Assembly: GCA_009760885.1 (NCBI GenBank) | Contig: CM019700.1 | Location: 1,407,405 to 1,471,404 of the forward strand | Origin: Achatina immaculata | Taxonomy: Eukaryota; Mollusca; Gastropoda; Stylommatophora; Achatinidae | Direction of reading: 5' to 3' | Length of the DNA stretch: 64,000 nt | Part shown: one piece after another, positions 21,168 through 31,679 of the stretch | How positions within the stretch are numbered: the stretch's first letter is position 1 | Layout: the number at the start of each line of letters is the position of its first letter | The notes under the pieces: model-generated | What the model was told of the DNA's origin: nothing | The model's input: only the letters and a program-made list of their open reading frames with translations | Databases searched by the model: none | Program-made: the position numbers and the translations under genes

Positions 21168-21640
21168 AACAGTTCTACCTCACATTATTAACAGTTCTAC
21201 CTCACATTATTAACAGTTCTACTTCACATTATTCACAGTTCTACCTCACGTTATTCACAGTTCTACCTCACGTTATTCACAGTTCTACCTCACGTTATTC
21301 ACAGTTCTACTTCACATTATTCACAGTTCTACCTCACGTTATTCACAGTTCTACCTCACATTATTCACAGTTCTACCTCACATTATTCACAGTTCTACCT
21401 CACATTATTCACAGTTCTACCTCACATTATTCACAGTTCTACCTCACATTATTCACAGTTCTACCTCACATTATTCACAGTTCCACCTCACATTATTCAC
21501 AGTTCTACCTCACGTTATTCATAGTTCCATCTCACATTATTCACAGTTCCACCTCACATTATTCACAGTTCTACCTCACGTTATTCATAGTTCCATCTCA
21601 CATTATTCACAGTTCTACTTCACTTTCGTCATATCTCCGC
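21168..21640. repeat. Minisatellite, 22-bp unit, right half (homogeneous)
   Basis: About twenty-one copies of CAGTTCTACCTCACATTATT CA with few variants. This side is far more uniform than the left half, consistent with continued amplification after the LINE insertion. The 164-residue frame here rotates through three phases every 66 bp. Confidence 0.95.
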
Positions 21641-22107
21641 CAAACTCCAGACTGACACTCTGTGTTTCCTTCAGTCGTTCAAGCTGTTCTCTTTCTTTCA
21701 TCTTCTTTTTGACGTTTTCCTCTTCGCCTCCATCTTACCGTTTTATCCTTCTTTCCGCTTGTTAAAAAAGCATCAGCTAAGAAATTACTCAAGACAAAAT
21801 TAGGAGATTGTCAACAACATAAGCACAAGCAGACAGATCAATATAGTTTTGTGTTGGTAGTTGGTAGACCGCCAAAGGCACAATCCAACTGTGTATGTCC
21901 ATTCCACTTCCTTGGTCCAGTCTTTAAGTGATTACTTTTGTTTAAAACGGTACTTCCCATAGTGGGCAGCACTACTCCACAAAATGAGTTAAAACGGTTT
22001 TCCAAGGGGAGGCTACGGATCTGACCATAGCCCTAAATATTTAGGAACCATGTGAGTAAAAGGTTCCATAGCTTCTCTCCGGCCCCCCCCCCCCTCCTCT
22101 TTCTTGA
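21641..22107. other. No gene seen
   Basis: No recognisable frame. Confidence 0.4.
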
Positions 22108-22350
22108 TGTAAAGGTAGATCTGTCATGCCTTAGAAGGGATATGGTGTTAGTGTCCATATTTTCCTTGACCTATCAGCACACAATAGAGGCTGATGTGGT
22201 CAGCATCACGTCGTGCCGTATTTCAATCCCCAACTCCAGAATGAGTCGGGTGCCCATTTCTACAGCTGGGTGACCGGGGCGCCTCCGGCCCGATTCAAAC
22301 CCCAGACCTTCGCCATGAGAGAATAGTGCATTAACCACTTTGCCATTCCT
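22108..22350 (-). mobile_element. tRNA-derived SINE family V, copy 1
   Basis: Reverse strand has an A-box-like GGCAAAGTGGTTAATGCAC, a B-box-like GGGGTTTGAATCGGGC, then CAGCTGTAGAAATGGG, CTGACCACATCAGCCTCT and GGTCAAGGAAAATATGGAC. The second copy at 42.5 kb shares all five blocks in the same order. Such elements are transcribed by RNA polymerase III and moved by LINE machinery. The 3' end may reach a TCTACCTTTACATC tail. Confidence 0.78.
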
Positions 22351-22943
22351 TTTATATAGTAAAGTACATGATGACCATTACAAAGGCTTAAGAAAGTAAG
22401 TGATCAGTCAGTCTTAGACGCTTAAGAGCCTGACAGAAAGGTCCAGAGAGCTATCAGAGCTAAACGTTATCTAAGAAAAGAAGCTGTAAATGTAATCAGA
22501 GACTGGCATCCCCTTATTCCGGGCATTCCCATATGTGCTCCGTCTTCCGTTCCAACACCCACTGAAGTGTCCGCCCGCTGATGCAGCCAGACACATACTG
22601 GCTGTGGGTTATAAGCGCTAAAACCACTTCTTTGAGGGGTAGGGGGAACGTCCACTTCCCCTCTTCTCCCCCAGTCCGATCATCCTCCCAATGTGATTGT
22701 CCTTATTCAACCCGATGCCGTCCTCCATACTCAGCCTGTCCAAGGTGACTCTTTGCAATCTCCTCCTTGTCCACACTTAGAGTTCCCCTTAAATTGTCAA
22801 TTCCTGTTGACTTAGAGTTCTAATAACAGTTTCACTAATCGTGGTCCGCGGTTTATGGTCAAAGACACCGACTAACCAGTCAGCTGCGTTCTTTGAATTC
22901 ATTGCTGATCTCTCTATTTAACCTGAGGTTCGCTTCGGTAGGA
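22351..22943. other. No gene seen
   Basis: A 62-codon reverse frame at 22467-22655 has no recognisable family. No repeat copies were found. Confidence 0.4.
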
Positions 22944-23425
22944 AGGTTTAGTCTAAGATGAAAGACATTGTTTAATTGTTTAATTACTGTATTCGTCTGA
23001 TCAGTCTGCCTTGTCTTGGTTTCAACAGTTTAGTCTAAGATGAAAGACATTGTTTAATTGTTTAATTACTGTATTCGCTTGATCAGTCTGCCTTGTCTTG
23101 GTTTCAACAGTTTAGTCTAAGATGAAAGACATTGTTTAATTACTGTATTCGCTTGATCAGTCTGCCTTGTCTTGGTTTCAACAGTTTAGTCTAAGATGAA
23201 AGACATTGTTTAATTGTTTAATTACTGTATTCGCTTGATCAGTCTGCCTTGTCTTGGTTTCAACAGTTTAGTCTAAGATGAAAGACATTGTTTAATTACT
23301 GTATTCGCTTGATCAGTCTGCCTTGTCTTGGTTTCAACAGTTTAGTCTAAGATGAAAGACATTGTTTAATTACTGTATTCGCTTGATCAGTCTGCCTTGT
23401 CCTGGCTCCAGCAGTTTAGTTTAAT
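22944..23425. repeat. Minisatellite, 74/82-bp unit
   Basis: Six copies of a unit starting TTTAGTCTAAGATGAAAGAC and ending CTTGGTTTCAACAG. Two length classes differ by an 8-bp TGTTTAAT duplication (82 versus 74 bp) and are interspersed. Confidence 0.95.
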
Positions 23426-23514
23426 ACTCAAATTACTTTACTCGGCTGATCAGTCTTCATTGCCTCTCCTCAGCAATGACACAACGTAAGGAGACACTCT
23501 TGTTGCGTTGAGAT

Positions 23515-23752
23515 GGAAATAACATAGAGCGTCTGTTGTAAAACTGAAATAACATAGAGCATCTGTTGCAAAACTGAAATAACATAGAGCGTCTGTTGCA
23601 AAACTGAAATAACATAGAGCATCTGTTGCAAAACTGAAATAACATAGAGCATTGTTGCAAAACTGAAATAACATAGAGCGTCTGTTGCAAAACTGAAATA
23701 ACATAGAGCATCTGTTGCAAAACTGAAATAACACAGAGCGTCTGTTGCATAA
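23515..23752. repeat. Minisatellite, 30-bp unit
   Basis: Eight copies of AACTGAAATAACATAGAGCR plus TCTGTTGCAA. Divisible by three, so all three reverse-strand frames stay open. Confidence 0.95.
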
Positions 23753-24699
23753 CTAGAAATTAAAAGAACAAAAAAGAAAAATGCATTTTTTAGTATTTGG
23801 CCATCCAGGTCAGAAAATTTATTTCATCATGGCAATGTGGTTATTTCATCATCGGAGTTATTTCATCAAATCTCTTCTCCCCCAACCCATACGCACTCAC
23901 TGTAACAACCGCAAGTTTATATCTTGAACTGGAATCAACATCTGATCAAGGATCTAAAGCAACAACAACAACAACAACAGCAAAACAGACTAATTTTGAG
24001 TCTAACCTAGGATTTAAATGTCCCCAATCTGTTCATATATTATTGTGTTACAAATTTCAGAGAGCGATTTTTTCTTTGTTTTCTTTGTAATGTTTCTGCT
24101 TCAAGCTTTTGAGAATATTACCTAGCCTAAACTTGGGGGGGGGGGGCAGCCTGTGATTTATCAACGCGGAGCTAGTTTCATGAAGTCCTCGTACATTGAT
24201 GGATGATGGATTTATTTTGCGGATGAGATTGGAGCACTTATGGAGACGGCCAGAGTGCGAGGATGATGACTGCAGCAAACTAGAGCCTGCAATGTTTACT
24301 GAGATATATTAGAAACGTTCTTTTAGGGAAAGACGTGAAGAGTTCTAAGCGTAAGCGGGTGATGAGTATATGAAAAAAGAAAATGGAAATGCAGAAATAT
24401 GGTTCTGTGGAATATACAGTTTATACCCATGGATGGCCAAAGAAACACTTGAAGAAATATGGTGGTGGCGTTGGGGGGGGGGGGGGGGCGGATGTGGTAT
24501 GTGTGAACTTGATTGCTACTTTTATTCTTAGATTAGTAACACAAAACCCCATCACTGAGTTGTGTGGCCGTCTGCTGTGAAAAAAACTTCACATTATGCC
24601 GCAGCCTCCCTACGTACTTCTGGTTCTACATCTTTAGAGACAGAACGCGCCCTTTCGCTTCTCAGTAATCGTTCGTTCCCGCGATCCAAAGATACTACT
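23753..24699. other. No gene seen
   Basis: Contains a (CAA)n at 23965-23983 and G-runs at 24136-24146 and 24473-24489. No recognisable protein. Confidence 0.4.
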
Positions 24700-25095
24700 C
24701 TACAATCCCGTATTTATGGGTTTATAATCCAGGGCACAATACCATAATTGTGGTTAGTAATCAACACCAGAATACCATATTTCTGGATTAGTAAGCCACC
24801 TCATAATCTCTTACCTGTGGGTTAGTAAGCCATTCCACAATCCCGTTATTATGAGTTAGTAAGCCACGCAACAATACCATAAATGTGGTTAGTAAGCCAC
24901 TTCACAATTCCATATTTGTGGGTTAGTAAGTCACTTCACAATCCCATATTTGTGGGTTAGTAAGTCACTTTACCCATGTTTGTGGGTAAATAAGTCACTT
25001 CACAATCCTATATTTGTGGGTTAGTAAGCCACTGCACAATCCTATCTTTATGAGTTAGTGAGCCACTGCACAATCCTATATTTGCTGGTTATTTA
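24700..25095. repeat. Minisatellite, ~35-bp unit
   Basis: About ten copies of GGGTTAGTAAGCCACTTCAC plus AATCCCATATTTGT, with length variants. Confidence 0.93.
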
Positions 25096-25139
25096 GTATT
25101 TAGTAAGAATCGACATTTTATACACTAATCTATTTTTAA

Positions 25140-26336
25140 TACGTGTCTGTTTGGATTTGTCGAAGGAAAGGGAACACACAATGCCATTTATGCTTTACGA
25201 ACACTAACAGAAAGAGCTTTAGAAGTACAGAAAGATCTCTACTTATGCTTCATTGATTACACCAAGGCATTTGACAAGGTGAAACATAATGAAATTATTA
25301 AAATGCTTGAAGACATCAATATAGACGGCAAAGACCTGAGGATTGTAAAACATCTATACTGGCAGCAAGAAGCAGCAGTTCGAGTTGAAAATACAACTGG
25401 AAAATATCAACCTATAAAACAAGGGGTGCGACATGGATGTGTATTATCTCCAGACCTTTTTTCTCTATACAGCGAGAATATTCTAAGAACAATCATCACA
25501 GAACCAGGCATAAAAATTGGAGGATACAATATTAACAACCTTCGGTATGCTGACGACACAGTACTGATAGCGGAGAACCAACAAGACCTGCAAAATCTCT
25601 TGGATAAAGTCGCCAAAGAAAGTGAACAGAAAGGCCTTACTTTGAACATTAAAAAGACAGAGACTATGGTTATATCTAAGAAACAGAATCCACCAGCATG
25701 CAGTATTAAATTAAACGGAACCATTCTAAAGCAGGTGCAGAAATTCAAATACCTTGGAGCAGTAATAACTTCAGATGGGAAATGCAGAACAGAAATTAGG
25801 AACAGAATAGGCCAAGCAAAGACTGCATTTCAGAGAATGAGAAACATATTAGCTAACACATTTTTATCAATGAATGTTAGAAAACGAGTCCTAAAATGCT
25901 ATATTTAACCTGTCTTGTTATATGGAAGTGAATCATGGACAATAGGCAAGTCTGCACAAAAATCATTGGAAGCAGCAGAAATGTGGTTTATTAGAAGAAT
26001 GTTGCGAATCCTCTGGACAGCAAAAATAACTAATGAATAATGTATGAGAAGAGCTGGAGAGACAAAAAAACTTGTCAAAAAAGATAAGAGAGAGACAATG
26101 TACTTTGATAGGACATGCAATGAGAAGAGGGGGCATTGAAAATATTATAAAACAACAGGAAAAACAGAAGGAAGAAGATCAAGAGGAAGACCAAGAGAAA
26201 TGATACTAGACAGTCTGACGGGATGGTGTGAGAGGAGATCACCAACTGAACTGATGGCCTGCATGAAGGATCGTGTACTCTGGAGAAGCATAATAGCCAA
26301 CGCCAGTCGGCACGGAACCTGATGATGATGATGTCT
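25140..26336 (+). mobile_element. LINE family A, copy A3: longest reverse transcriptase fragment
   Basis: RTE-like non-LTR retrotransposon, 5'-truncated inside the RT domain. From 25145 it reads [35 protein letters not shown] (RT motif A region), [14 protein letters not shown] (motif B region), [13 protein letters not shown] (catalytic YADD, 25546-25557), [18 protein letters not shown] thumb and [14 protein letters not shown]. An in-frame TAA near 25906 interrupts CYI*PVLLYGSESW. After it the post-RT segment (MWFIRRMLRILWTAK, then the basic tract) continues with frameshifts to PTPVGTE and a (GAT)n tail at 26320-26333. The endonuclease domain is absent. The RT core is intact over about 200 codons, so this may be one of the younger copies, but the stop and frameshifts make it inactive. 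Confidence 0.92.
25279..25908 (+). pseudogene. Reverse transcriptase domain fragment of LINE A3
   Basis: A 209-codon open stretch within A3, with motif B ([10 protein letters not shown]) and YADD clearly present. The ATG used by a naive start is internal: homology begins about 45 codons earlier (from GFVEGKGT). The product would copy LINE RNA by target-primed reverse transcription in the nucleus if the protein were complete. It stops at TAA where the family continues with E-PVLLYG. Confidence 0.9.
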
Positions 26337-26857
26337 GTTTAAAGATGAGGAGCTCGTGTACGCACTCACTCGTGACACGTGTTGCACGGATAGTTATCAC
26401 ATTATATCTTTAAACGACTCAAATATCAGCCATTATCACATTATCTTTTTAAAACACTTAATATCAGCCGTTATCACATTATATCTTTAAAAGAATTAAT
26501 ATCAGCCAGGAGAAGGACAGATCACCGTCTTGCCACAGTGGTGTGATGGGGCAATATTTAACAGAGCTAAAGCTGAGCTGAGTGAAGAGTATATATTTTC
26601 TGAGGTTTTTAAAATTTGCAAATAGAATGCATTTGTTAGCAATCACGGATTAGCTATTAGACTACAACAGGTTTAAGACACTTACTGGATAACATAAAGG
26701 ACAGAGGGGCCTGGAGCGAAGTGTAAGGGTGAATTATAGTTTGTCATGTAGACAGTTTAGTGTTATTCTAGGCCAAGGCTGTTGATCACTGCACGGGATG
26801 ATCAATCGACCTTTGTCTGAGAATGGAAAATTATTAGTGTCCACGAAATAACAGGTT
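26337..26857. other. No gene seen; short tandem words
   Basis: ATATCAGCCRTTATCACATTAT repeats about three times at 26395-26510. Otherwise nothing recognised. Confidence 0.5.
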
Positions 26858-26999
26858 TTAGCCCGTTTTCAATCAATCAAGTGCCGTGTCGCGTGGCGTA
26901 GGCGATCATTTCTCTCCACAATTCCCCAGTCTTTAGACTTGATTATGAGATCCGCTGGTGACTTTCTTCCTAGCCACACTGACAGCCCACACAGTAACT

Positions 27000-27031
<32 letters not shown>

Positions 27032-27461
27032 TCTTTCTCTCTCTCTCTCTCTCTCTCTGTCTTCCTCTGTCTCTTCTTCCCTCAATTTTTCCACATCCCA
27101 CAATTTGTTCTAATTTTCCTCTTCTCAGAAAATGTCCTATAAATCTCGCTTGTCTGCCTCTGATCTTTGCTGTAATTTTCCTTTTAACTCCAGCCTCTCT
27201 TAAGACTTTGTTGGTTTTCTTAGCTGTCCATGGTACCTTCAGCATCCTTCTTATGAACCACGGTTCAATGGCTTCCATTTCTCGCTGTACTCTCTTATTC
27301 ATGGACCACGCTTCACATCCTTAAAACAAAATTGGCTCGATGTAACATTTAAGTACTCGGAATCATGTTTCCATTGATATGGATCTGTTGCACAAGATGT
27401 TTCTCATTTTCTGGAATGCTGACTTGGCCTGAGCACGTCTGCTTTTTTATTAGCCCGTTTT
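26858..27461 (-). mobile_element. LINE family A, copy A4, with 12-bp target duplication
   Basis: TTAGCCCGTTTT is present at 26858-26869 and 27450-27461, delimiting an insert at 26870-27449. The reverse strand reads RRAQAKSAFQKMRNILCNRS, WSMNKRVQREMEAIEPWFIR, LKVPWTAKKTNKVLREAGVK and ARFIGHFLRRGKLEQ, then an arginine-rich tract with a (GA)n expansion and the RHGT end. It is closely similar to A1. An in-frame TGA after SISMET and further shifts disable it. The tail is (ATTG)n. Confidence 0.9.
27001..27060. repeat. (CT)n microsatellite inside LINE A4
   Basis: CT-rich run at the position that encodes the Arg-rich ER repeats of the element on the reverse strand, equivalent to the (GA)n run in A1. 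Confidence 0.9.
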
Positions 27462-27497
27462 AGGAATAGAAAATTCCAACTGGGGAGTGCATAGTAT

Positions 27498-27535
27498 ATA
27501 AGGGCTATACAGACTAAGGTTCTTCAGTCATAGGC
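27498..27535 (+). promoter_or_regulatory. TATA box plus initiator, orphan core promoter candidate
   Basis: TATATAAGG at 27499-27507 is followed about 27 bp later by CTTCAGTCATAG, a match to the arthropod-type initiator TCAGTY. The spacing fits a core RNA polymerase II promoter. No open frame follows. The pre-insertion DNA around LINE A4 may be the remains of an LTR, but I cannot define its ends. Confidence 0.45.
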
Positions 27536-28620
27536 TGACACCAGAGTTGAGTTGACGGCTGTCTAGATGGGAGAGCACTTTGGTATGACAGAATGTTTTC
27601 TTGCGTCAAACAGTGTTAAAAGTCCTCATCTAGTAAATAACTTGTGAATTTTGGTGAAAATGATGTTTAGTTGCAAGGAGTTTGTGATTTCGCCTGACAC
27701 ACACTGACTCACGTGAATAGATGTTGTAGTTTATAATTGTTACTGCAGAATTACTGAGTATATCTTATCTTTTATTGCAGTCTAGTAATGCTAGATGACA
27801 TTAAGTATTACTAACTGAAGTAGACGTAAAGTCTAGACAATAAGTTCAAGGGTACAAATAAACACAGAAGGACAAAATGTAGAGAGAATATGTACAGTAG
27901 TGCAAATAAACAGAATAAGACATAAAAGTCGAGAGAAATATACAGTGTTACGAATACGACACGAAATCGAGAAAATATGTACAATCCTACAAAAATAGAT
28001 GAGTGTACAATTTAAGAGATGTATTATATATATATATATATACCGAATATGACAAAAGAACGGGCAAACCGGCTATACAAAACTGGGTCAGAACTTAGTA
28101 CAGTGAGTACTGACTTACTGTTATGTAGCATAAATATATTTACTCATCTTGACCTATATGAGTATGAGTGGATAACCGGCCATACAAAATGGTGTACCAG
28201 AGTGGGTGGAGATACGCTAAACAAAACGCTGCCACATATTAAACATGTGTAAGTATCTTAGTAACTTGGATTCATATTCTGCATTGCTGTATATGTTGCT
28301 GTTTATTATGCACTTTTTTTTTACTGTGTTTCCATGTTTGATATGATATTGCTGATATGAATCATTTGATTTGATGCCATTGGCGGTAATATCCATCACT
28401 GATTAAAATATGATTAATTTGTGTGTGACTTGCCTAGAGGAGTTGGTTGTTTACTAAGGAGAGAATAAGAGTGGTTAAAGTTAGAGGACTACAGGCCCTG
28501 GATTGACTGGAAATATGAGACGGGGAGATGGTTTAAAGAGAGGAGAAGTGTTAATTATAAATGAGAAGATAAATGAGAGGTGTCTAAGAAAGAGACAGCC
28601 TCAGAAGAATAAGTATCAAT
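27536..28620. other. No gene seen
   Basis: AT-rich DNA. (AT)n at 28024-28042. Around 27855-27990 the words ACAAATAAACA..AGGACAAAA and GTCGAGAGAAATA recur loosely. No protein recognised. Confidence 0.4.
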
Positions 28621-28624
28621 TATA

Positions 28625-29040
28625 TCCGGTTTTATCGTAGTACAGTACATTAAAATAAAGCCAACAAGAGAAAAGAATAAAGAATGGGTTTCTCGTAGTA
28701 CAGTACATTAAAATAAAGCCAACAAGAGAAAAGAATAAAGAATGGGTTTCTCGTAGTACAATACATTAAAATAAAGCCAACACGAGAAAAAATAAAGAAT
28801 GGGTTTCTCGTAGTACAGTACATTAAAATAAAGCCAACAAGAGAAAAGAATAAAGAATGGGTTTCTCGTAGTACAGTACATTAAGATAAAGCCAAAAGGA
28901 GAAAAGAATAAAGAATGGGTTTATCGCAGTACAGTAAAGCCAAAAGGAGAAAAGAATAAAGAATGAGTTTATCGCAGTACAGTAAAGCCAAAAACAGAAA
29001 AGAATAAAGAATGGGTTTATCGTACTACGGTACATTAAGA
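28625..29040. repeat. Minisatellite, ~58-bp unit
   Basis: Seven copies of a unit with TTTCTCGTAGTACAGTACAT and AAAGCCAACAAGAGAAAAGA. The last units lack part of the ACATTAARATA segment (about 46 bp). Confidence 0.95.
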
Positions 29041-29068
29041 TAACCCAGAACCCCTACTGTGCGAAATA

Positions 29069-29071
29069 ATC

Positions 29072-29102
<31 letters not shown>

Positions 29103-29118
29103 AAGAGAAGAGAGAGAT
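29069..29118. repeat. (GA)n microsatellite
   Basis: AGAGAG run followed by AGAAG variants. Confidence 0.9.
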
Positions 29119-29592
29119 AAAATGAGTAATAAAATATAATAAATAACTCCAGATCCTTCCATAGCCAGTATATAGTACTACCACCAGATCGCGGGCCTCC
29201 ATGTTAGAAAGTATTTTGAAGTATAAAAAGATAACCAACCACTCCCATTTAATAAACACAACATGGCTATTAAATGTGAATTATACAATAAATGTAAAAC
29301 ATATAAAACCAATATAAAACGTATATCAAACTGCAGATGAACATTCTAAAAACTATTTTTACAGAAGCAAAAAGACACTCTGTAAAGTATAGGTTATTGT
29401 TTCATATGACAGTCATTTATGACTGTTATTGCTGCACTAGCTCGTTATGTTATCCAAAAGTATCAGTTTGTGTTTGGTCTGTGTAATACAAAATTATATG
29501 GTAATAATTTAGATGGCATTTAGAGAGGAACCGGGCTGTATGTCAGGAGATGGGAGGTATAGTTCTGAAAATATGAGAGCCCTCTAAGTTTA
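29119..29592. other. No gene seen
   Basis: AT-rich spacer. Confidence 0.35.
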
Positions 29593-29807
29593 ACCTAAGA
29601 CAGTGCCGTCTTAACGAATGGACCCACCTGGGCACTGGCCAGGGGCCCTAAGTGCATGAGGGCCCAACCGGCCCAAGGCACTCTTTGTATACGAATGTAT
29701 GTGGCCAGTGTGCTGTGCGTGCGTGGACGCAGGCGACTTATTTTGTTATTTTATTATTACTTTGCCCAGGGGGCCCCCGATGCTGTTAAGACGGCCCTGA
29801 CCTAAGG
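29593..29807. mobile_element. hAT-type MITE, 199 bp, with 8-bp target duplication
   Basis: Ends are CAGTGCCGTCTTAAC (29601) and, on the other strand, CAGGGCCGTCTTAAC (ending 29799), followed inward by GGGCCC-type blocks. ACCTAAGA (29593-29600) and ACCTAAGG (29800-29807) flank it, an 8-bp duplication with one mismatch, as expected for the hAT superfamily. No coding capacity, so it depends on a transposase from elsewhere. Confidence 0.82.
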
Positions 29808-30089
29808 CCCCGGGTGGTGGTTAACGTATTACAGATTGTTAGATACTTTTACAAGTTTTCCTTGTATTTTTAACCTAAGGCACTTCATTTCCGTGCCACA
29901 TCTCTTCGAAAGTTTCTCCTTTCAAAATAGCAACCACGTTTTTAACTACATATAGGGAATAAATAAATCCTTCAAATTCTTTAGTTTCCCTGTTAAAATA
30001 GTATTTATTGTAAATGTCATACACACGATCATAATGCGAGGTTCGCAGAATAAAAGCAAACATTAATGATTCAGAATTGCCAAATGAAG
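29808..30089. other. No gene seen
   Basis: A 62-codon reverse frame (29875-30063; starts MFAFILRTSHYDRVYDIYNK) is compositionally normal but unrecognised. I do not call it a gene. Confidence 0.35.
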
Positions 30090-30335
30090 ATGCTCATTCA
30101 TTCATTTGCATGTCCCATGTGGAACTTTGACTCCCTAATAGCACTCCTGTAGGCCTCTCCGTTGTGAGCAAGATGGGCTTGCTGCTGAATCATCCATTTG
30201 CAGATCATCAACGACGTCTTGCAGCCATCTTCGCCTTGGTCTTCCTCTCTTTCTGTTTCCCATTATGTACCCTTCCAAAACGGTTTTCTCTAGATTATCA
30301 TGACGTTTAATGTGTCCAAAATATTTAAGATACAT
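30090..30335 (-). mobile_element. LINE family B, copy B4
   Basis: Reverse strand reads YLKYFGHIKRHDNLEKT, GNRKRGRPRRRWLQDVVDDL and RGLQECY-like pieces. The element's 5' end is at KYFGHIK, about 70 bp shorter than B1. GATACATTGAAGATGCTAAT follows and is repeated at 30368-30386. Confidence 0.8.
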
Positions 30336-30562
30336 TGAAGATGCTAATAAATAAGAGATATTTAAGATATATTGAAGATGCTAATACATTCAGTTCTACA
30401 GCAGTTCTTGACTTCAGTAAATGGTTGCTGCTGTTGTTGCTCTTCTTTTTCTTTTTCTTAACAATGCAGAATAAATAAATCAATGGCGTAATCTTCTAGT
30501 TGACTTATATTACATTGCTTCTGCTTATATGCTGCTGGTTGTCTACTGTGCTGACTACAAAT
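30336..30562. other. No gene seen; short duplication
   Basis: ATATTTAAGATAYATTGAAG followed by ATGCTAATA occurs twice (about 30324-30350 and 30358-30388), possibly a local duplication at the B4 end. Confidence 0.5.
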
Positions 30563-30955
30563 TAAGGTAGACAGAGGTGTATGGTGCAGTTTTACAAAGT
30601 GAGGGAGGGAGTGAGTAAGGTGAGAAAAAAAACGAATAGAAAGTATGAGAATGTATAAATGAAAAAATACAACATTCGATATTTCGGCGTGAACCTTATT
30701 CGAGGATACATACACAACGAGACAAAAACACGAAGAACTTATCTGAATGTGTCTTCCTCCAAGTAGAAAATAGAAATATGTGTAGTAGAAGGGAAAAGGA
30801 AAGACCACGCTGCCTCCAACAAAAGATGCCCGATGGAGCCAATCGTAAAGAAGAGGTGGAGAGAGAGGAGGAGAATAAGTGGGAGAAAGGGGTGTGGGAA
30901 GGCAATAGAAACATGATGGCCGCTAGAGGTGTCGGGGGTGGGGGTGGGGGGGGGG
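30563..30955 (-). repeat. Penelope-like element, left inverted arm
   Basis: About 390 bp nearly identical to the reverse complement of 31680-32077. Includes the CTCACGCCGAAATATCGGAT-type motif (here TTCACGCCGAAATATCGAAT, 30670-30698, reverse). Penelope-like elements are known to carry direct or inverted terminal copies (pLTRs); this fits the inverted type. Confidence 0.82.
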
Positions 30956-30959
30956 AAGA

Positions 30960-31468
30960 GCCTGAGACACGTGAACTTTTTGGGGAACCCCCATTGGTGG
31001 CCTACAGACGGGACAAGAACCTCAAGGACCTTTTAATTCGTAGTCATCTTAAGACAGATGACACTTTTTTATGGTACCAGACGTTGCGGACACCGTAGAT
31101 GCAACACTTGTCCGTTTGTTGTCGAGGCTAGCCAGATCTCCTTCCCTAAGTCCACGTTATCAGTTCAGGAGGGTTTCACTTGTACTTCACGTAATGTTAT
31201 TTATGCTATCATGTGCAAACGTTGCGGTTTGAAGTACATAGGGGAGACTGGCTTACGGTTAGGAGATCGATTTCGCCAGCATCTCAGTGATATTTCTAAG
31301 AGGGCCTGGACACCTGTGGCTAAACATTTTTGCCTTAGCAACCATAGGGGTAAACAGGACATTTCTGTTAGTGCGGTACGCTCTTGTTCTGCTGATGTAC
31401 AATCTCGGAGGGTCCTAGAACAGCGCTTTATTTTTCCAGACTGGCTGTCTCCATCCAGCTGGAATTAA
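30960..31468 (+). pseudogene. Penelope-like retroelement C-terminus with GIY-YIG endonuclease domain
   Basis: The first frame ends EPPLVAYRRDKNLKDLLIRS, the RT-to-endonuclease linker typical of Penelope-like proteins. After a frameshift at about 31065 the next frame reads GHRRCNTCPFV, a Cys-rich linker, then VIYAIMCKRCGLKYIGETGL with LGDRFRQHLSDI, the GIY-YIG core in its Penelope form (I-Y...Y-I-G, then R...R.H). It ends WLSPSSWN and a stop. Known role of the family: single-strand cleavage of target DNA to prime reverse transcription. The RT domain is absent, so this is a 5'-truncated copy between two inverted arms. Confidence 0.9.
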
Positions 31469-31679
31469 CAATGTCTTCAGCTTTCTGTAACTTCTTTCTT
31501 TTTCCACTGGCCCTTTTTTTAACTCTACTTTCTTTCTCTATGCTACCCCTCCCTACCACCACACTATTTTCTTCTCTGCCAACATATTGGTGTCTTTAGG
31601 GTCTTGTCCTATTCACCAGTTTCACATTTTCTCCTTGCAGGTGTTTATGTTCTTCATTCATTATCTCTCCGCGTCCCCT
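31469..31679. other. 3' untranslated part of the Penelope-like element
   Basis: Pyrimidine-rich sequence between the stop codon and the right arm. No other feature. Confidence 0.5.
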
